Below the pieces are notes generated by a model that was not told where the DNA came from, ran no database searches, and worked only from the letters and a program-made list of their open reading frames with translations. A stretch of 64,000 nucleotides of DNA, taken from Odontocerum albicorne (Eukaryota; Arthropoda; Insecta; Trichoptera; Odontoceridae). Position 1 is the stretch's first letter, and the number at the start of each line of letters is the position of its first letter. Positions 44,565 through 55,498 of this stretch are shown here, one piece after another. Made by a program: the position numbers and the translations under genes. The DNA lies in NCBI GenBank assembly GCA_949825065.1, contig OX463847.1:39962831-40026830 (forward strand), given 5' to 3'.

Positions 44565-45100
44565 TCACCCTCATGCCATACCCCTATTAGGGAAAGCAAA
44601 TAGATCGTCGCTGCATTATATATTGGCAAACATACTCGCTTTTCCCTTTTTGCTACGTCCATAGACCTTTATTAATACTCTCATATTATAAAAGGTCTTT
44701 TCATTTTTCTTTGTGTTATAATGAAACTTACAATTCTGTTCCCAAACTTATCGTAGCTTCTATACTACTCGTATAGATTATTTTAAATCATTCGTCTTTA
44801 ATACATGGATTAAATATCTCAATGCCCCTTTTTTTTATTTTAATCATTGCATCTTTTTTCAATCCGATTTTTTTTCTTAATGTCCTAATTCTGTTACACA
44901 TTATTTTCTTACACGTTGTACGCCTTGTTTCATTTATACTGCAGTCATTTTACTATTATCACTTTTGGCTACGTCCAAGTTTCACTTACATACCTTAATA
45001 TAAGGATCGTTAGTAACATGACTTATTTCGAAATGATCCAATCGATAAGCAAATTGTTTACCTCAACATTCACTCTATTTCCTGCTGTTCCTCTTCTTTA
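44565..45100 (-). pseudogene. Probable LINE tail, highly decayed (copy h)
   Basis: CACCCTCATGCCATACCCCT followed by ATTAGGGAAAGCAAATAGAT looks like a diverged plus-strand image of the family terminus, followed by TTGCTACGTCCATAGACC, comparable to the CTACATCCATAC block of copy b. Nothing more survives. Confidence 0.4.
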
Positions 45101-45171
45101 AATATCACGCAGCATGAGAGCAACCAATGTGAACATAGTTTTAATATATTATTTACATGAACATAAATTTT

Positions 45172-45430
45172 ATAATAAATGTAATGTGCTCGGATTGCTG
45201 TCTGTTGTTGACATTATAGTAAATGTAATGTGCTCGGATTGCTGTCTGTTGTTGACATTGTAATAAATGTAATGTGCGCGGATTGCTGTCTGTTGTTGAC
45301 ATTATAATAAATGTAATGTGCGTGGATTGCTGTATGTTGTTGACATTATAATAAATGTAATGTGCTCGGATTGCTGTCTGTTGTGGGCATTATAGTGTCT
45401 GTTGTTGACATTATAGTGTCTGTCGTTGAC
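45172..45430. repeat. 44-bp tandem repeat, about 5 units plus partial units
   Basis: The unit is TAATAAATGTAATGTGCTCG plus GATTGCTGTCTGTTGTTGACATTA (spacing 44, starts 45181 and 45225). It ends with two shortened units of TCTGTTGTTGACATTATAGTG. Confidence 0.93.
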
Positions 45431-45589
45431 ATTAAAGTGTTAAACGAAAATGAAAATAACTTACTGAGACAAGTAAGTAAATTGTATTTGAATAAAGAGA
45501 TAAGAAATATGTGAGAATGAATATTGCAAAATTCAAAATCATGGTGATAACAAATGGGGAAAGGAAAAGTAAATGCGATATATGGGTGA

Positions 45590-46200
45590 GTAATGTAAGA
45601 TAAGGGTAAGTGGATTACAGAGTTACGAAGGATATCGAAAGATGTATAGCGATAGTAAACAAAGTCAATGGAGCACTAAAACATACATAATCGTACCGAA
45701 CAGTATCAAAGTCCATAGCGGTATTTAAGTACCAACTTTGATGTATGGGAGTGAAACGTAGGTCTGAAATAAGCCAAAATATGCTTTCAAAATACGCGCA
45801 CTTGGAAGAATACAATGCATGAGTGAATACGGAATGAAGATATTAGGAATGAATGTGGTCATAAGGCTAATGTGTTGAGAAATATGAAGAAGATCAATAT
45901 GAGATGGTTTAGGCATGTGGAACGAATATAAAGAAATACTTAAAAAATAATATGATACATAGTTCAAGTATGAGTGGAAGGTTTGTGAGAGGAAGATTAA
46001 GGAGAGTATGGTTGTATTAAGTGAATGATATTTTGAGAGAAAGGAACGTAAGAAGTAAGATAAATCGTAACAGTTGTATGAGAAGGTGTATAGATGTAAA
46101 ACAGGCGAAACATGTGGATCACGGCAGGAAAATGTTGTGCTCTTTTCTCTCTGCCCACCCCGACAGGGAAACGGCGTGATGGAGTATACGCATGTGTTAA
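45590..46200 (+). pseudogene. LINE 3' end, YGSETW-type tail, longest copy (i)
   Basis: About 600 bp of the ORF2 C-terminus in several frames on the plus strand: ELRRISKDV, the NRTVSKSIAVF segment, TLMYGSET (from LCMGV...), a WFRHVER-like segment, GRFVRGRLRRVWL, NDILRERNVRSKINRNSC, MRRCIDVKQAKHV and SLPTPTGKRRDG at the terminus (CACCCCGACAGGGAAACGGCGTGATGG at 46157-46183). Multiple frameshifts and stops make it dead. It is the best template for ordering the shorter copies. Confidence 0.82.
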
Positions 46201-46277
46201 ATAAATAACAATACATTTACACTACCCCTTGTGTTATCTAAGCTGGGAACATGGATATTTGTAATAGCTGAGCTATA

Positions 46278-47136
46278 CAGGCTGTCCCGTATTGAGTGAA
46301 TCATATTTAGGGTGATGATAGATTGTGTTAAGACCTACCAGAATATCAAAACTTGACTTCAGTAAAAACTTTACCGTTATTAAGTTATTCGGACTTTTGT
46401 AAAATTTCGTAAAATCCCTACCTTGCATCAGATTTTTTGCTGCGTTGTGTACAAATCACCATTTTCGTAAATTTTTTTTACCGTGAAATACTTTTGAATA
46501 GTAGCATTATCTATTGCATACAAAATTATTTCCAAAATTATTAGAAGTGTACAAAAAAAATTACTTAAAAAAAAAAAAAAATCTAAATTAAAATTTTTAA
46601 GCTAAACTTTGGCCTTCTGTGGTAAAAAAAAATTGTACTGGGCATTTCCAGAATACTACTTTAAAAAGTTGCTCATTTAATGGAAATTTTAGAATAGTGC
46701 TACACTATTAGATTTTTGTACGGAAAACGAAATAATACTATTTTTTATTAAAAAAGGGCTACTATTTTTTATTCAAAAGGCTGATTCTGACCAAAGTTCA
46801 AGTAAAATGTATTAATGCAAAATATACTTCATTTGCTTTCTCGTAGCGCGCTGGAATGAAACACAAATTAAAATGTTAAAAAAATGTTTTATTCAATGAA
46901 TTTTACAGGAGATACTCGAATTGTCGCCCTCCTGTCCTGATGCAAGCTCGGCATCTCCTCAAAAATGATCGCTTCAGCAATCTCAAACTGTGCGTCGAAA
47001 TTTCACGGGCAGCTTGCGTGCGTTATTAAAATTTTTACGCTAAACTACGCTAAACTTTGGCCTTCTGTGGTAAAAAAAAATTGTACTGGGCATTTCTAGA
47101 ATACTAATAATATGATTCACTCAATACGGGACATCC
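46278..47136 (-). mobile_element. TA-site DNA transposon with transposase tail and internal direct repeat
   Basis: An 859-bp element flanked by TA (46276-46277, 47137-47138). The ends are CAGGCTGTCCCGTATTGAGT and, inverted from the right, GGATGTCCCGTATTGAGTGA, extending to ATCATAT. A segment of about 70 bp (ACTTTGGCCTTCTGTGGTAA...TGTACTGGGCATTTC) occurs near 46601 and again near 47050 in direct orientation, so the subterminal part has been copied inward or duplicated. Confidence 0.88.
46903..47022 (-). pseudogene. Tc1/mariner-like transposase C-terminus in the TA-site element
   Basis: One minus-strand frame reads RTQAAREISTHSLRLLKRSF, then LRRCRACIRTGGRQFEYLL and the TAA at 46903-46905. R-x-x-x-C-I-x-x-x-G-x-x-F-E-x-L-L at the very C-terminus is typical of transposases in the mariner/IS630 group. 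The catalytic part is missing. Confidence 0.78.
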
Positions 47137-47489
47137 TATAGAGAACGTACGTGTCATGTAGGTCTAATGAATTATAGGGGAACATTGTCCGACCTAATCA
47201 GATATACCCAAATGGCCTGAAATGACCTATACTCCATATGACTGCCTTATCTCGGATTGAATCGGGTTGCCTATTCATCCTTAAAAGCCTGCATCGGTCT
47301 GTATTCAATAAAGACCGACAATGAATAAAAAAAAATCTTTTATTTTCTCTCAGAAAGGCTTTGTCACTGAACCATTAAGACTTTTCATTCATTTACTTAA
47401 TGAAAGCTCTATCAATTTGGCACCTGATTAGCGAAAATTTAATGTATATCTGTAAAAAAAGACACGCTTACTTAAGCAAATTCTGTGGC
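47137..47489. other. No recognisable feature
   Basis: Spacer. Confidence 0.55.
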
Positions 47490-47650
47490 CTGAATGATTA
47501 ATGATAAAACAATTATCTTATAACCCGGGGGTTACGGGTTCAATTTATTCATGAATTAATTTTTTTGTTGTTTAAATTTAATTCAGATGAAATGATATAT
47601 GCAGAAGAATCCGCTGGAAATCGAACTCGGGATGTTAATTTAGAAAAATA
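47490..47650. repeat. tRNA-like B-box motifs, possible SINE remnants
   Basis: GGGTTACGGGTTCAATTTATTC at 47529-47550 (plus) and, on the minus strand, CCGAGTTCGATTTCCAGCGG (image 47610-47630) both resemble B boxes. The first is followed by TGAATTAATTTTTTT as at 33.3 and 60.3 kb. No tRNA fold is supported. Confidence 0.3.
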
Positions 47651-47689
47651 AATATACCAACAACTGGCATTAATATTTCAAATAATCGT

Positions 47690-47920
47690 TTGATTATAGA
47701 TTGTACAAATAGTAAGACCCAGAAAAACGTGACTGAAACTAAATTAGTCATATTGTGAAGGAAAAGACAGTAAAAAGTTTTTAAATAAGATAAATGAATT
47801 GAATGAATGTAACAGAAGCGAAAAGAAAATTTTGCAGAAAAAGATAAATAAATATTCTCTCTCTATGTCTACTTAAAGAACAACCTTGGCACAATAGTTA
47901 AAGTGATGATGATATTACAC
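47690..47920 (+). pseudogene. LINE tail remnant, highly decayed
   Basis: Blocks AGTAAGACCCAGAAAAACGT, TGAATGTAACAGAAGCGAAA, TTTTGCAGAAAAAG and AAAGTGATGATGATATTAC occur in the same order as in copies c and g. There is no surviving frame. Confidence 0.4.
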
Positions 47921-48397
47921 ATTTTAATTAACGTACCCTAGTTTGTTAAACAATTTTCTGTTCATCAAAAAGGCGCGTTAACTTTATTTCCTTTCACTGT
48001 CAAACTTTGGCAGATTTAAAAAAAATATTAAAAATATGAGTCAAAGACACAATTAGCTTTTAGCGTTATCAAAGAACTGAAGGAAAATTAAAAAAAATGT
48101 ATATTCCTTTGTAGATGACAATTTTGTAAAATATTTTCTCATTTGAAGTAAATTTTTTCAATGTGTTTTTTTTTTCTTTTGACCATCAAAGAGCGAATCA
48201 TTTTACGACAACGGTCCTTAATGAGTTATATTTAATTTACATATTTAACCAATCTCAAACAAAAATTGGAAATGGTTTCAATTGAGTAAATTTAACAGTT
48301 AAATTTCATTAAACTAAAATGAATTTACAATTTTACAAATAAGAAAAAAAACACTTGTTTTTTTTAAAAAAAAAATCCTCTTGTTCAGGCGTTTTTC
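47921..48397. other. No recognisable feature
   Basis: AT-rich spacer. Confidence 0.6.
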
Positions 48398-48587
48398 ATA
48401 AAAGGTCATGAAAAAGTCAAAGAAGATTATTAAAACAAATAACCAAACTTCAATATTTGGGACATGCCACGCGACATTCAAGAAGTACCACACCTTACAC
48501 TGAAATATCAAGAAGACGAGAATGGGGCAATCGAAGAACATCTTGGATGACGAATTTAAGAGAGTATTGCGGCAAATAATAAATTTT
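48398..48587 (+). pseudogene. LINE ORF2 C-terminal fragment (LGHATRH type)
   Basis: The plus-strand frame reads SQRRLLKQITKLQYLGHATR, then EISRRREWGNRRTSWMTN and LREYCGK. This is the LINE C-terminal motif usually seen as KLEYLGHIMR ... GKRSIGRRRTSWLKNLR. An in-frame TGA lies just upstream. It is immediately followed by the TTAA of a MITE. Confidence 0.75.
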
Positions 48588-48592
48588 CCTGT

Positions 48593-49216
48593 TTAACCCT
48601 TCCTTCCCTGTGATGTGTAACTAGTACACATTGCTTCTAAACACTTTAATATATCTATAAATATAATAAATACTAGGTTCAGATTTTAGGTATTCCACCG
48701 TAATACATTTACGCATTGAATGAAAATAATAATAATAATTATTATTAGCACTTATCGGCCACCACTGCCATATTTTGTAAAAATCGGGAATAAATTCACC
48801 AATACAATCAAACGTGTGCCAGTGTGTGACGTAGTATATTAATTCTAAAAAAAACCGCTATGGGTGAGAAGCGATGCTATTCGCGTCTCACTCTCACTCT
48901 ACTCCGGTATATGGGAACACAAGAAATAGAATCTCAGTTCGCTCGCTTCTCTCGCTTCAGTAGCTCGAAGGCATTCGTCTGAGGTGGTCGCTTTGCCCAT
49001 TTTATGAACGTCGGCTGATGTTTTTTTCATGTTTTCACCAATTAAATTTCAATTATTATCACTTTTGACTTAAAATTTAATTAATTTAAGAGATTGGCTA
49101 TGAATATTCTTATTTTTCCGATTTTAAATCGCTCATTTTTGCATGTGTATTGGTGTGTATTGAATACACAGCACTGGAACGCACGGATTTTTTTAGCACA
49201 GGAAGGGAAAGGTTAA
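48593..49216 (+). mobile_element. piggyBac-like MITE, TTAA family, copy 3
   Basis: A 624-bp element with TTAA at 48593-48596 and 49213-49216 and ends CCCTTCCTTCCCTGTG and CACAGGAAGGGAAAGG. It is collinear with copy 1 (GTGTGTAACTAGTACACATT-like start, TTATCGGCCA, CGCTATGGGTGAGAAGCG, CGTCTCACTCTCACTCTACT, TTTTAAATCGCTCATTTTTG). No coding. Confidence 0.9.
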
Positions 49217-49276
49217 AGTAGACGTGAGCTATCCCTAACCTGTGTTAGATAGATTCAGCCTAACGTGAGAGGAAGG

Positions 49277-49296
49277 GTGTGTGTGTGTGTGTGTGT
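49277..49296. repeat. (GT)n microsatellite, 20 bp
   Basis: An uninterrupted GT run of ten units. Confidence 0.95.
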
Positions 49297-51900
49297 AAGA
49301 GAGTAACTTGTGGATTTAAAAGCCTAAGCTAGTACCGATCACCACAAAAACCTATTGATTCGTAAACCAGATTAGATTTTGGCATTGATAAATTACTTCT
49401 ATACTACATAATTAATTCATTCGTGTGTTCAACATCCGGATTGGGGATGCAAATAAGAGCCTTCGGATAAACAACCACTGGACTAAGTAAATCAGTATAT
49501 ACTCGTATATACGTATCTATATCTGATATAAGTAATTAAACTTAGAGTGAATTGACTCAGTTTGCTATCTTATGTGTCGGAAATACTACAACACGTGGGT
49601 AAACAATAACACTCGCACACGTCCAGCGCGCGAAAATAATGTTGCCAAATGAATTATTTTAAAAAGAAACCCTTTAGAAAGAACGTTAACGTTTTACCAC
49701 CTAAACTACGGAGGTCGTCAAAGAGAAATAATTACATTTATGTGAGATAAAACTTGACATATCATATACTCGTACATACAAAGTCATCAATGAAGTTTGC
49801 TGCTTTTGTTATATTGCATGTGAGATAAAAATTTTCAAAAGCTTCCTTCCTAAGTAGAATGCTAAACCTTCAACAGTTCTTCAAAATTTGTCCTATTCAA
49901 AATTAATTAAAACGTACAATGGTCCAATTTCTGTGATAGCTAACTAATCTGTCCAGATGAATAGAACGAAGTATCGAGTTTTCAAATGTAGACTGAATGG
50001 TTATTGGAAAGTTCATCATCTTCAAACTTTTAGGTTCCAGGAAGTTTTTGAAGTTCGGAACTATTCAGTGGTCCAGGAAGTAATTCTGGGGAAATTGCGC
50101 TAGTTCAACGGAAGGGTGTGATCACCACTTCACAAGTGGTTTCAACCCTTTTAAAAAAGGTAATTTACAAAGAAACTTTATTCCTGATAAGAAATTCAAG
50201 TGATTTCCGATTTATTGAAGCCTGTGGTGCAGATCTTTGAAAATACTTGATAATACTGCCCCTTTTATAGCACCGTTGGTAAAATTTTATATATTTTCCC
50301 AAAATAAATAGTCGTCAACCTTAAATGTTTTTTTCCCTTTATTGAGTGCAGTTTTAGAAAACATATTTAGTTTTTCCAGCTTTGGATTCTAAATCAATAA
50401 TATTTTTAAAATTTGTATTCTTTATGATTTATCGTGTTTCTCTTTCTCTTTATTAGTTTGCTATGTTTAAATTATTTGAGAAGGTATTAATTTCCTGTAT
50501 GTAATATATATCTTTATTAAGATAATATATTTTAAAGTATATAAACGTTATTTAAAAATCTCATCCAATTAACCCATTAAAAGTTATGCTAATTAGTGTC
50601 AATTGCCAGGTGAAAGATACTCGTAACAAGGTTGTTTTCAAAAAGAAAAAACTTGAACGCATTTGAAACATAAAAAAAGAAACGATAAAAAGCTTTTTTA
50701 TTTGCAAATGTCACCAAATACTGATAAAAGAGAAATAAAATAAGAAAGAACGTGAAAATTTTTTCTATAGAAAATACGCTTCGTTGTTGAAGATAGTGAC
50801 TTAAGTGTATCATAAAATATAAATATTTGACATCTTAATTAAAAGAAATTAAAATATTAAACACTTTGTTATTGATGGACATTTATAAGTTTGAAAACAA
50901 AATACAAATTTACCTTTGCTTTCAGTATTCTAAGGTCCTGAAAAACACTGTTTTCTAGCCACAGAATTTGTCAACTTTTCTTAGTGACATTCTCTCAGGT
51001 CTTCTATATTAAATTTAATTTTTGGGTTAATATGTTTTGGGTATAGCAGACCTCTCCCATCAAGCTACGTACGAATATAATTTATTAAGTTAAATCGGTC
51101 ACGCTACGGTCTAACTTGGGTTGCAGTTTTATGGTGGTTATCCTGTGGCACATAATAACTGAGACGATAAGGTCACCCACAGAGCGTGACGTGCCCTGGA
51201 TAGAGTAATTCAATTGTTCTTTTTTTGGAAAAATATTGGATTACGCGATTGGATAAACTGCTGATATTCGGTTGCCAGGGCCTCGTTTTTTTCCAGCAGG
51301 TGTACCACGCGCAGGTGAGGTTGATTTTTGGACTGCTGGGATGGTGGTGCAGCCCTTTACACCCAAGAAGCCTTCCATCCTCCGAACAACTAACAAAATT
51401 ACTTCAATTTAATCGTCTTATTCGACTTACTGGTTTTTGGTTATTTCTACGTACAAAATACCGATTATGCAAAAATATATGTGCAAAATATACATAAAGG
51501 ATTCGTTAAAAGTAGACATTAAACTTTGCGCAAGGAAAAACTGCGGGAATTGCCCAACTTTGGCCTACCACTATTTATTTTAATTAACACTTTTATTCGA
51601 AATACAATCTGGTGGGCTTATTGCCATGCGGCAATGTCTTCTAACCAACCAGACAAAAGGAAATTAAGCAAATTACGTGGTTGCGAAAACCATTCAAATG
51701 ACTATCCATCCCCACGAAATCCATAAACCCATACGTGAGCATACTGAGCATATGCCCACGAACTCCGCAAAGACGGACAATCACCCGAACATTATTTTTC
51801 ATACAAAGGGAGATATCATCAATCAAAAGGTAAGGAAGGGATGGTGGAGAGGAAATACAAAGAAAAATCAGGAATGAAACACGTTATTTTACTGACTATA
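49297..51900. other. No recognisable feature
   Basis: About 2.6 kb, the longest stretch without recognisable repeats. Frames at 50589-50813 (minus) and 51225-51726 (plus) have no motif and are interrupted. GC rises slightly at 51050-51370. If a host regulatory segment or exon were hidden in this window, this is the least repeat-contaminated place to look. Confidence 0.5.
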
Positions 51901-52092
51901 AATTTAGAATTTTTTCAGTCGCTTCTTAAAGCATGCCAAGGACGGAGCAAGTCTTATATTGGTTTGTGACTGATCCCAGAGTCTCACTGCATGAACAGTA
52001 AAGGACAATCGTTTGTTCAATGTTTGAGCGTAGCGCTGATCCATGATTGGAAAGACGCTACATAATACATTCGTCGTTCCGCAGGTAGACCT
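51901..52092 (-). pseudogene. LINE ORF2 extreme C-terminus (CR1/Jockey-like)
   Basis: The minus strand reads CGTTNVLCSVFPIMDQRYAQ, then NKRLSFTVHAVRLWDQSQT, NIRLAPSLACFKKRLKKF and a stop at 51901-51903. The series (V-x-x-x-RLWN/DxLP.. IR.A.SL..FK..LK..) is the standard C-terminus of CR1- and Jockey-like ORF2 proteins. It is open for about 63 codons with no stop, so it is little decayed, but it is an isolated fragment. Confidence 0.72.
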
Positions 52093-52708
52093 TTTTAATT
52101 TATTGGTTTATGCATTTTTAATATGCACGCTATCGCCTAGTAAGGCAAGAGAGTATATTAAAAAATGTAAAAAAATTATGTAATAAATAATTTCTTGTCA
52201 TGCAAAAAGAATATAATTTCATGATCCTCAACATAAGGAACACGTCAAGAAGATTATTTTAGCTTTATTGGTTAAATTTCAAGTTATCGGAATATTTCTT
52301 AATAAAATAAATATAGAATAATGTTTTTGAGTGAATTCATACTTCAATTGCGAAGTGCCTTGCTTTCAAGACCGCACACTCGGAAATAATCTTCATCAAT
52401 TTTAAAACCTATTTACCTACTGAAAAATCTTATTGAAATTATACTTTGGTGAATATTTGAACGTCCCATCTCAATTAAGTTCGTGGTAATTGGATTTTTG
52501 CTCTGGATGAAAAGAGAATAGAATACTTTGCTACAGTTGAGGCAAATTTAATTATGAAGATTTTTCTCATCAAAAAATCTAATTATATAATATTTGAATA
52601 ACAGTATAAATCGTGGTAATTTTTAAATATCTTGAACCCGGCTGAACTTCATTGTTAGTCTTAGGAAGAAAAAATCGATTTAAATTATTATAAATAAAAT
52701 GTTATATT
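52093..52708. other. No recognisable feature
   Basis: AT-rich spacer. Confidence 0.6.
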
Positions 52709-53169
52709 TTAATCCTTCCTTCCCTGTGATGTGTAACTAGTACACATTGCTTCTAAAAACTTGAATATCTCTATAAATATAATAAATACTGGGTTCAGAT
52801 TTTAGGTACTATATTCCTCTGTAATACATTTACGCATTGAATGAAAAAATAATAATTAGCACTTATCTGCCACATCAGAGATATTTTGTGAAAATCGGGA
52901 ATAAATTTACCAACACAATCAAACGTGTGCCAGTGTGTGACGTAGGTATATTCATTCTAAAAAAACACTATGGGTGAGGAAGCGACGCTATTCACGTCTC
53001 ACTCTCAAACGTTTCGATAGATGGTAATGCAAGAAATAAAATCTCAGGTCGCTCGCTTCAATAGCTTTCGGGCATTTATATGTGGTGCTCGCTTCGCCCG
53101 TTTTGTGAACGTCGGCCGATGTTTTTTTCATGTTTTCAGCAATTAAATTTTAATTATTATCACTTTTGT
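52709..53169 (+). mobile_element. piggyBac-like MITE, TTAA family, copy 4, 3'-truncated
   Basis: It starts TTAATCCTTCCTTCCCTGTG at 52709 and is collinear with copies 1 and 3 to CAATTAAATTTTAATTATTA and ATCACTTTTG at 53169, where the similarity stops. The right terminal repeat and TTAA are missing. Confidence 0.85.
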
Positions 53170-53424
53170 TTCTTACTTGGAAGCTTTATCGCGCTCTAAA
53201 AATGTTAGTCAGGAAACTTATTCTTCTAGACGTTAAGTTACGAGGAATCAAACCTGGGACACTATCGGACTATGCAACGTACTCGATTTTATAATGATAG
53301 TATATAGTGAATTGAACGGTACCAATATCCTGTGAACTAAATGAGAATACGCATCAGCAGTTTGAGCTCCTCATGTTGTCAAATATAAAAAATACGAGTG
53401 CTTTAAAACGAGTTTGAAAAAAAT
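53170..53424. repeat. Possible tRNA-derived stretch (minus strand) and spacer
   Basis: On the minus strand, GTCCCAGGTTTGATTCCTCG (image 53230-53250) is a good B-box match, with CGAGTACGTTGCATAGTCCG upstream. It could be a SINE head; no complete tRNA fold is evident. The rest is featureless. Confidence 0.3.
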
Positions 53425-53607
53425 CTCAAATATCTATGGTACAGAACAAAAAGCAATTACCCAAAATATGCCCACTTTGTCGAACTTCTCATTTTGTACA
53501 ACAATAGAAACCTCGGAACAAGAAAGCAATAATTCATTACAATACTACTGCTGGAGTTTCTTCAAGGTAGTTTGAACCTTCCCACAATTACTAGAAGCAC
53601 TATACTT

Positions 53608-54154
53608 CGGAAATTCTAGGATGAACCGTGCGACGTTTGTCACACAGGGATGGGGTAAAATCGTTTTTTTTTTAAATCGAACAGTTTTTTTACAAATCGA
53701 ACTATTGTTTTTCTCTAAACTGACGTTTTAATTTCTAATTTACATTATACTGACTTTCTAATGTATTGTATGATTTGTATCTATCTTTAAATAGGCCAAG
53801 ATCCACTATGAATTAATACTAATTACGAACATTTAATTAAAATCGATTTTTGAAAATCCAATTATCGAATACCCCATCCCTAGCCAATGCAGACTAACGT
53901 AGTGACTTTTGACAAACGTCACCAAATATTATTTGATTTTAACAAACTGCCACATTTTTTCAAATTTGTGACAGGATGTATTAATTTGTCATTATTGTTA
54001 GTTTTATGTAATGTATTTACCTAAATAACTTGCTATTTATTAGAATCTAGGCTTATATTAAAGTTGATAAAATAATTAAAATTACTGAACATCGTTACAA
54101 GGTTGTATTGGGGCAAATTTGTGAGCTGTCATACGGTTCATCCTAGATTTTCTG
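53608..54154. mobile_element. MITE with 9-bp target duplication inserted in a LINE
   Basis: The ends are CGGAAATTCTAGGATGAACC (left) and, inverted from the right, CAGAAAATCTAGGATGAACC, identical at 18 of 20 and continuing GT. The flanks ACTATACTT (53599-53607) and ACTATAACTT (54156-54165) are a duplicated LINE sequence differing by one base insertion; the uninterrupted LINE at 37.5 kb has one copy (GAAGCACTAAGTTTATATG). A 9-bp duplication suggests a Mutator-like element, but the transposase is absent and this is inference. Confidence 0.8.
53645..53882. mobile_element. Nested small inverted-repeat element
   Basis: Inside the MITE, AGGGATGGGGTA (53646-53657) and its inverse TACCCCATCCCT (53870-53881) frame about 236 bp containing AAATCGA/TCGATTT repeats. 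On either side are inverted CGTTTGTCAC and TGACAAACG. The ends look hAT-like (AGGGATGGGG) but no clear 8-bp duplication is visible, so this may instead be part of the outer MITE's stem. Confidence 0.5.
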
Positions 54155-54385
54155 AACTATAACTTTATATGCCCCGATAAATATAGACGAATTATGAAGA
54201 ATCTTCAGTTCTACATACCAATTCATAGAATGAATATCACTAGAATCCCTCAGTCGTGGATAGTAAAGAAATATTGAACCAACTGAGTTATACTCGTACT
54301 GTGGACATATCCTCTACGTCATCCAGCAGTATTAAAAATATACTGGCTGAAATTATTCCTTCTAAATAAACTGAATAGTATCCGA

Positions 54386-54842
54386 TGTTTTTTGCATAGT
54401 TTAAAAGGTAGTATACCATTAGACCACATGGTGAACGTGCCAAGGGTAAAACCAACATAATATTGTGATCATAATAAAATAAGTATTTTCATGAGGGTAT
54501 ATATTAACCTTCCGCCTACAGGGCAAATATTTTTTTTGCAATATGTTTTTTTTTATAATTCAACTTTATATTACGGTACACAGAAATGTCGTGACATTTG
54601 ATTTTTTACAACAAATAATGTAATATTTTCTTGAATGTCACGTCATTTGAACGGTGACATATTCAATAAAATTGGAAATTTATTTTCATACAAAAAATAT
54701 TATATATTTATTTATTAACATTTCATGTGTATATTAATAAAGATCTTACATATGTCAACTCTGCTTTTTTTTTCAAGAGATGAGACTAGACAGCAAGGTA
54801 AACATTTGCAAAGCATATGTGCATATGAAGCCAATCATGTCG
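54386..54842. other. No recognisable feature
   Basis: AT-rich spacer. TTAACCTTCCGCCTACAGGG near 54505 resembles a TTAA-type end, but no partner is found. Confidence 0.5.
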
Positions 54843-54934
54843 TATTGAATCGTGTCTAGATTTTATAGCAAGGATGGCTCACCAGCGGCCCTCGAGCTGT
54901 TTTTTAAACCATAAAAAAACAACAATACATAATT
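54843..54934 (+). mobile_element. hAT-type left end, isolated direct copy
   Basis: TATTGAATCGTGTCTAGATT, then TTATAG and the end CAAGGATGGCTCACCAGCGG CCC, followed by TCGAGCTGTTTTTTAAACCA. It is identical, apart from one or two bases, to 55645-55735, including about 26 bp outside the terminal repeat. A second, inverted copy is at 55499-55570. The duplicated unit therefore includes flanking DNA and did not arise by simple transposition. Confidence 0.8.
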
Positions 54935-54950
54935 CTTCTTCTTAAACTTT

Positions 54951-55497
54951 ATGTTGACTCTCAAGAGTCTGTTACTGCAGGATTGTCCTGTGATGCTGAG
55001 CTCCAGCTATCTCTGCATCGTTTCGGGGGTCTCCCTGACGGACACCGTCCATCCGGCACCCCATGCAGAGCTATGTATGGAATTCTTGTGGAATTCATTC
55101 TCTGTACATGTTGGTACCAGTATCGTCGACGCTGTCGTCCCCATCTGATCACATCTTGGACCTCACAGACCTCTCGGATTGTGGTGTTCCTTACACGATC
55201 ACGCAAAGTCTTCCCAGCAATAGCGCGCAGAGTTCTCATTCCCGTTGTCCTTAGCATACTGTTTGTCCTGACAGTGTCCACCCTCGCTTCGATGCCATAT
55301 GTGAGGATAGGTCGCACACAGGTCTTATAAATGCGTACCTTGCTATCCGTTCTCATATCTTTATTCCTCCATATGACATCTCTTAGGCAGCCCGCCACAA
55401 CTGCAGCTTTATCTACCCGAGGTCTTACTTCTCTGGGGAGGTCATGAAAGCTGAACAGTTCACTGCCGAGATATCTGAACTGGGTTGCTTATTCAAT
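54951..55497 (-). pseudogene. LINE ORF2 C-terminal region, well preserved
   Basis: The minus strand is open from just after a TAA near 55485 to a stop at 54961. It reads TQFRYLGSELFSFHDLPREV, KAAVVAGCLRDVIWRNKDMR, RIYKTCVRPILTYGIEARVD, GMRTLRAIAGKTLRDRVRNT, VIRWGRQRRRYWYQHVQRMN, HGVPDGRCPSGRPPKRCRDS and SASQDNPAVTDS. This is the post-RT part (YLGS ... RPILTYG ... H-x-x-RM ... GRPPKRW) of a LINE related to, but different from, the tail family elsewhere in the window. One continuous frame of about 175 codons makes it one of the youngest coding remnants here. It lies between copies of an hAT end. Confidence 0.87.
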
Positions 55498-55498
55498 T

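Larger units (their letters stand above)
53425..54385 (+). pseudogene. Non-LTR retrotransposon 3' end, third copy, split by an insertion
   Basis: The segments 53429-53607 and 54155-54385 match the family at 1.5-2.2 and 37.3-37.8 kb: ATATCTATGGTACAGAACAA, AGCAATTACCCAAAATATGC, then after the insert TTTATATGCCCCGATAAATA, CTACATACCAATTCATAG and ATACTGGCTGAAATTATTCC. It has diverged and many codons are lost. The interruption is the 547-bp TIR element at 53608-54154. Confidence 0.82.

Noticed and set aside
51225..51877. Series of plus-strand frames as a possible small gene
   Set aside because: Three unrelated short frames without motif or plausible splice structure.
54983..55330. A 115-codon plus-strand frame
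   Set aside because: Shadow of the LINE ORF2 C-terminus read on the minus strand.
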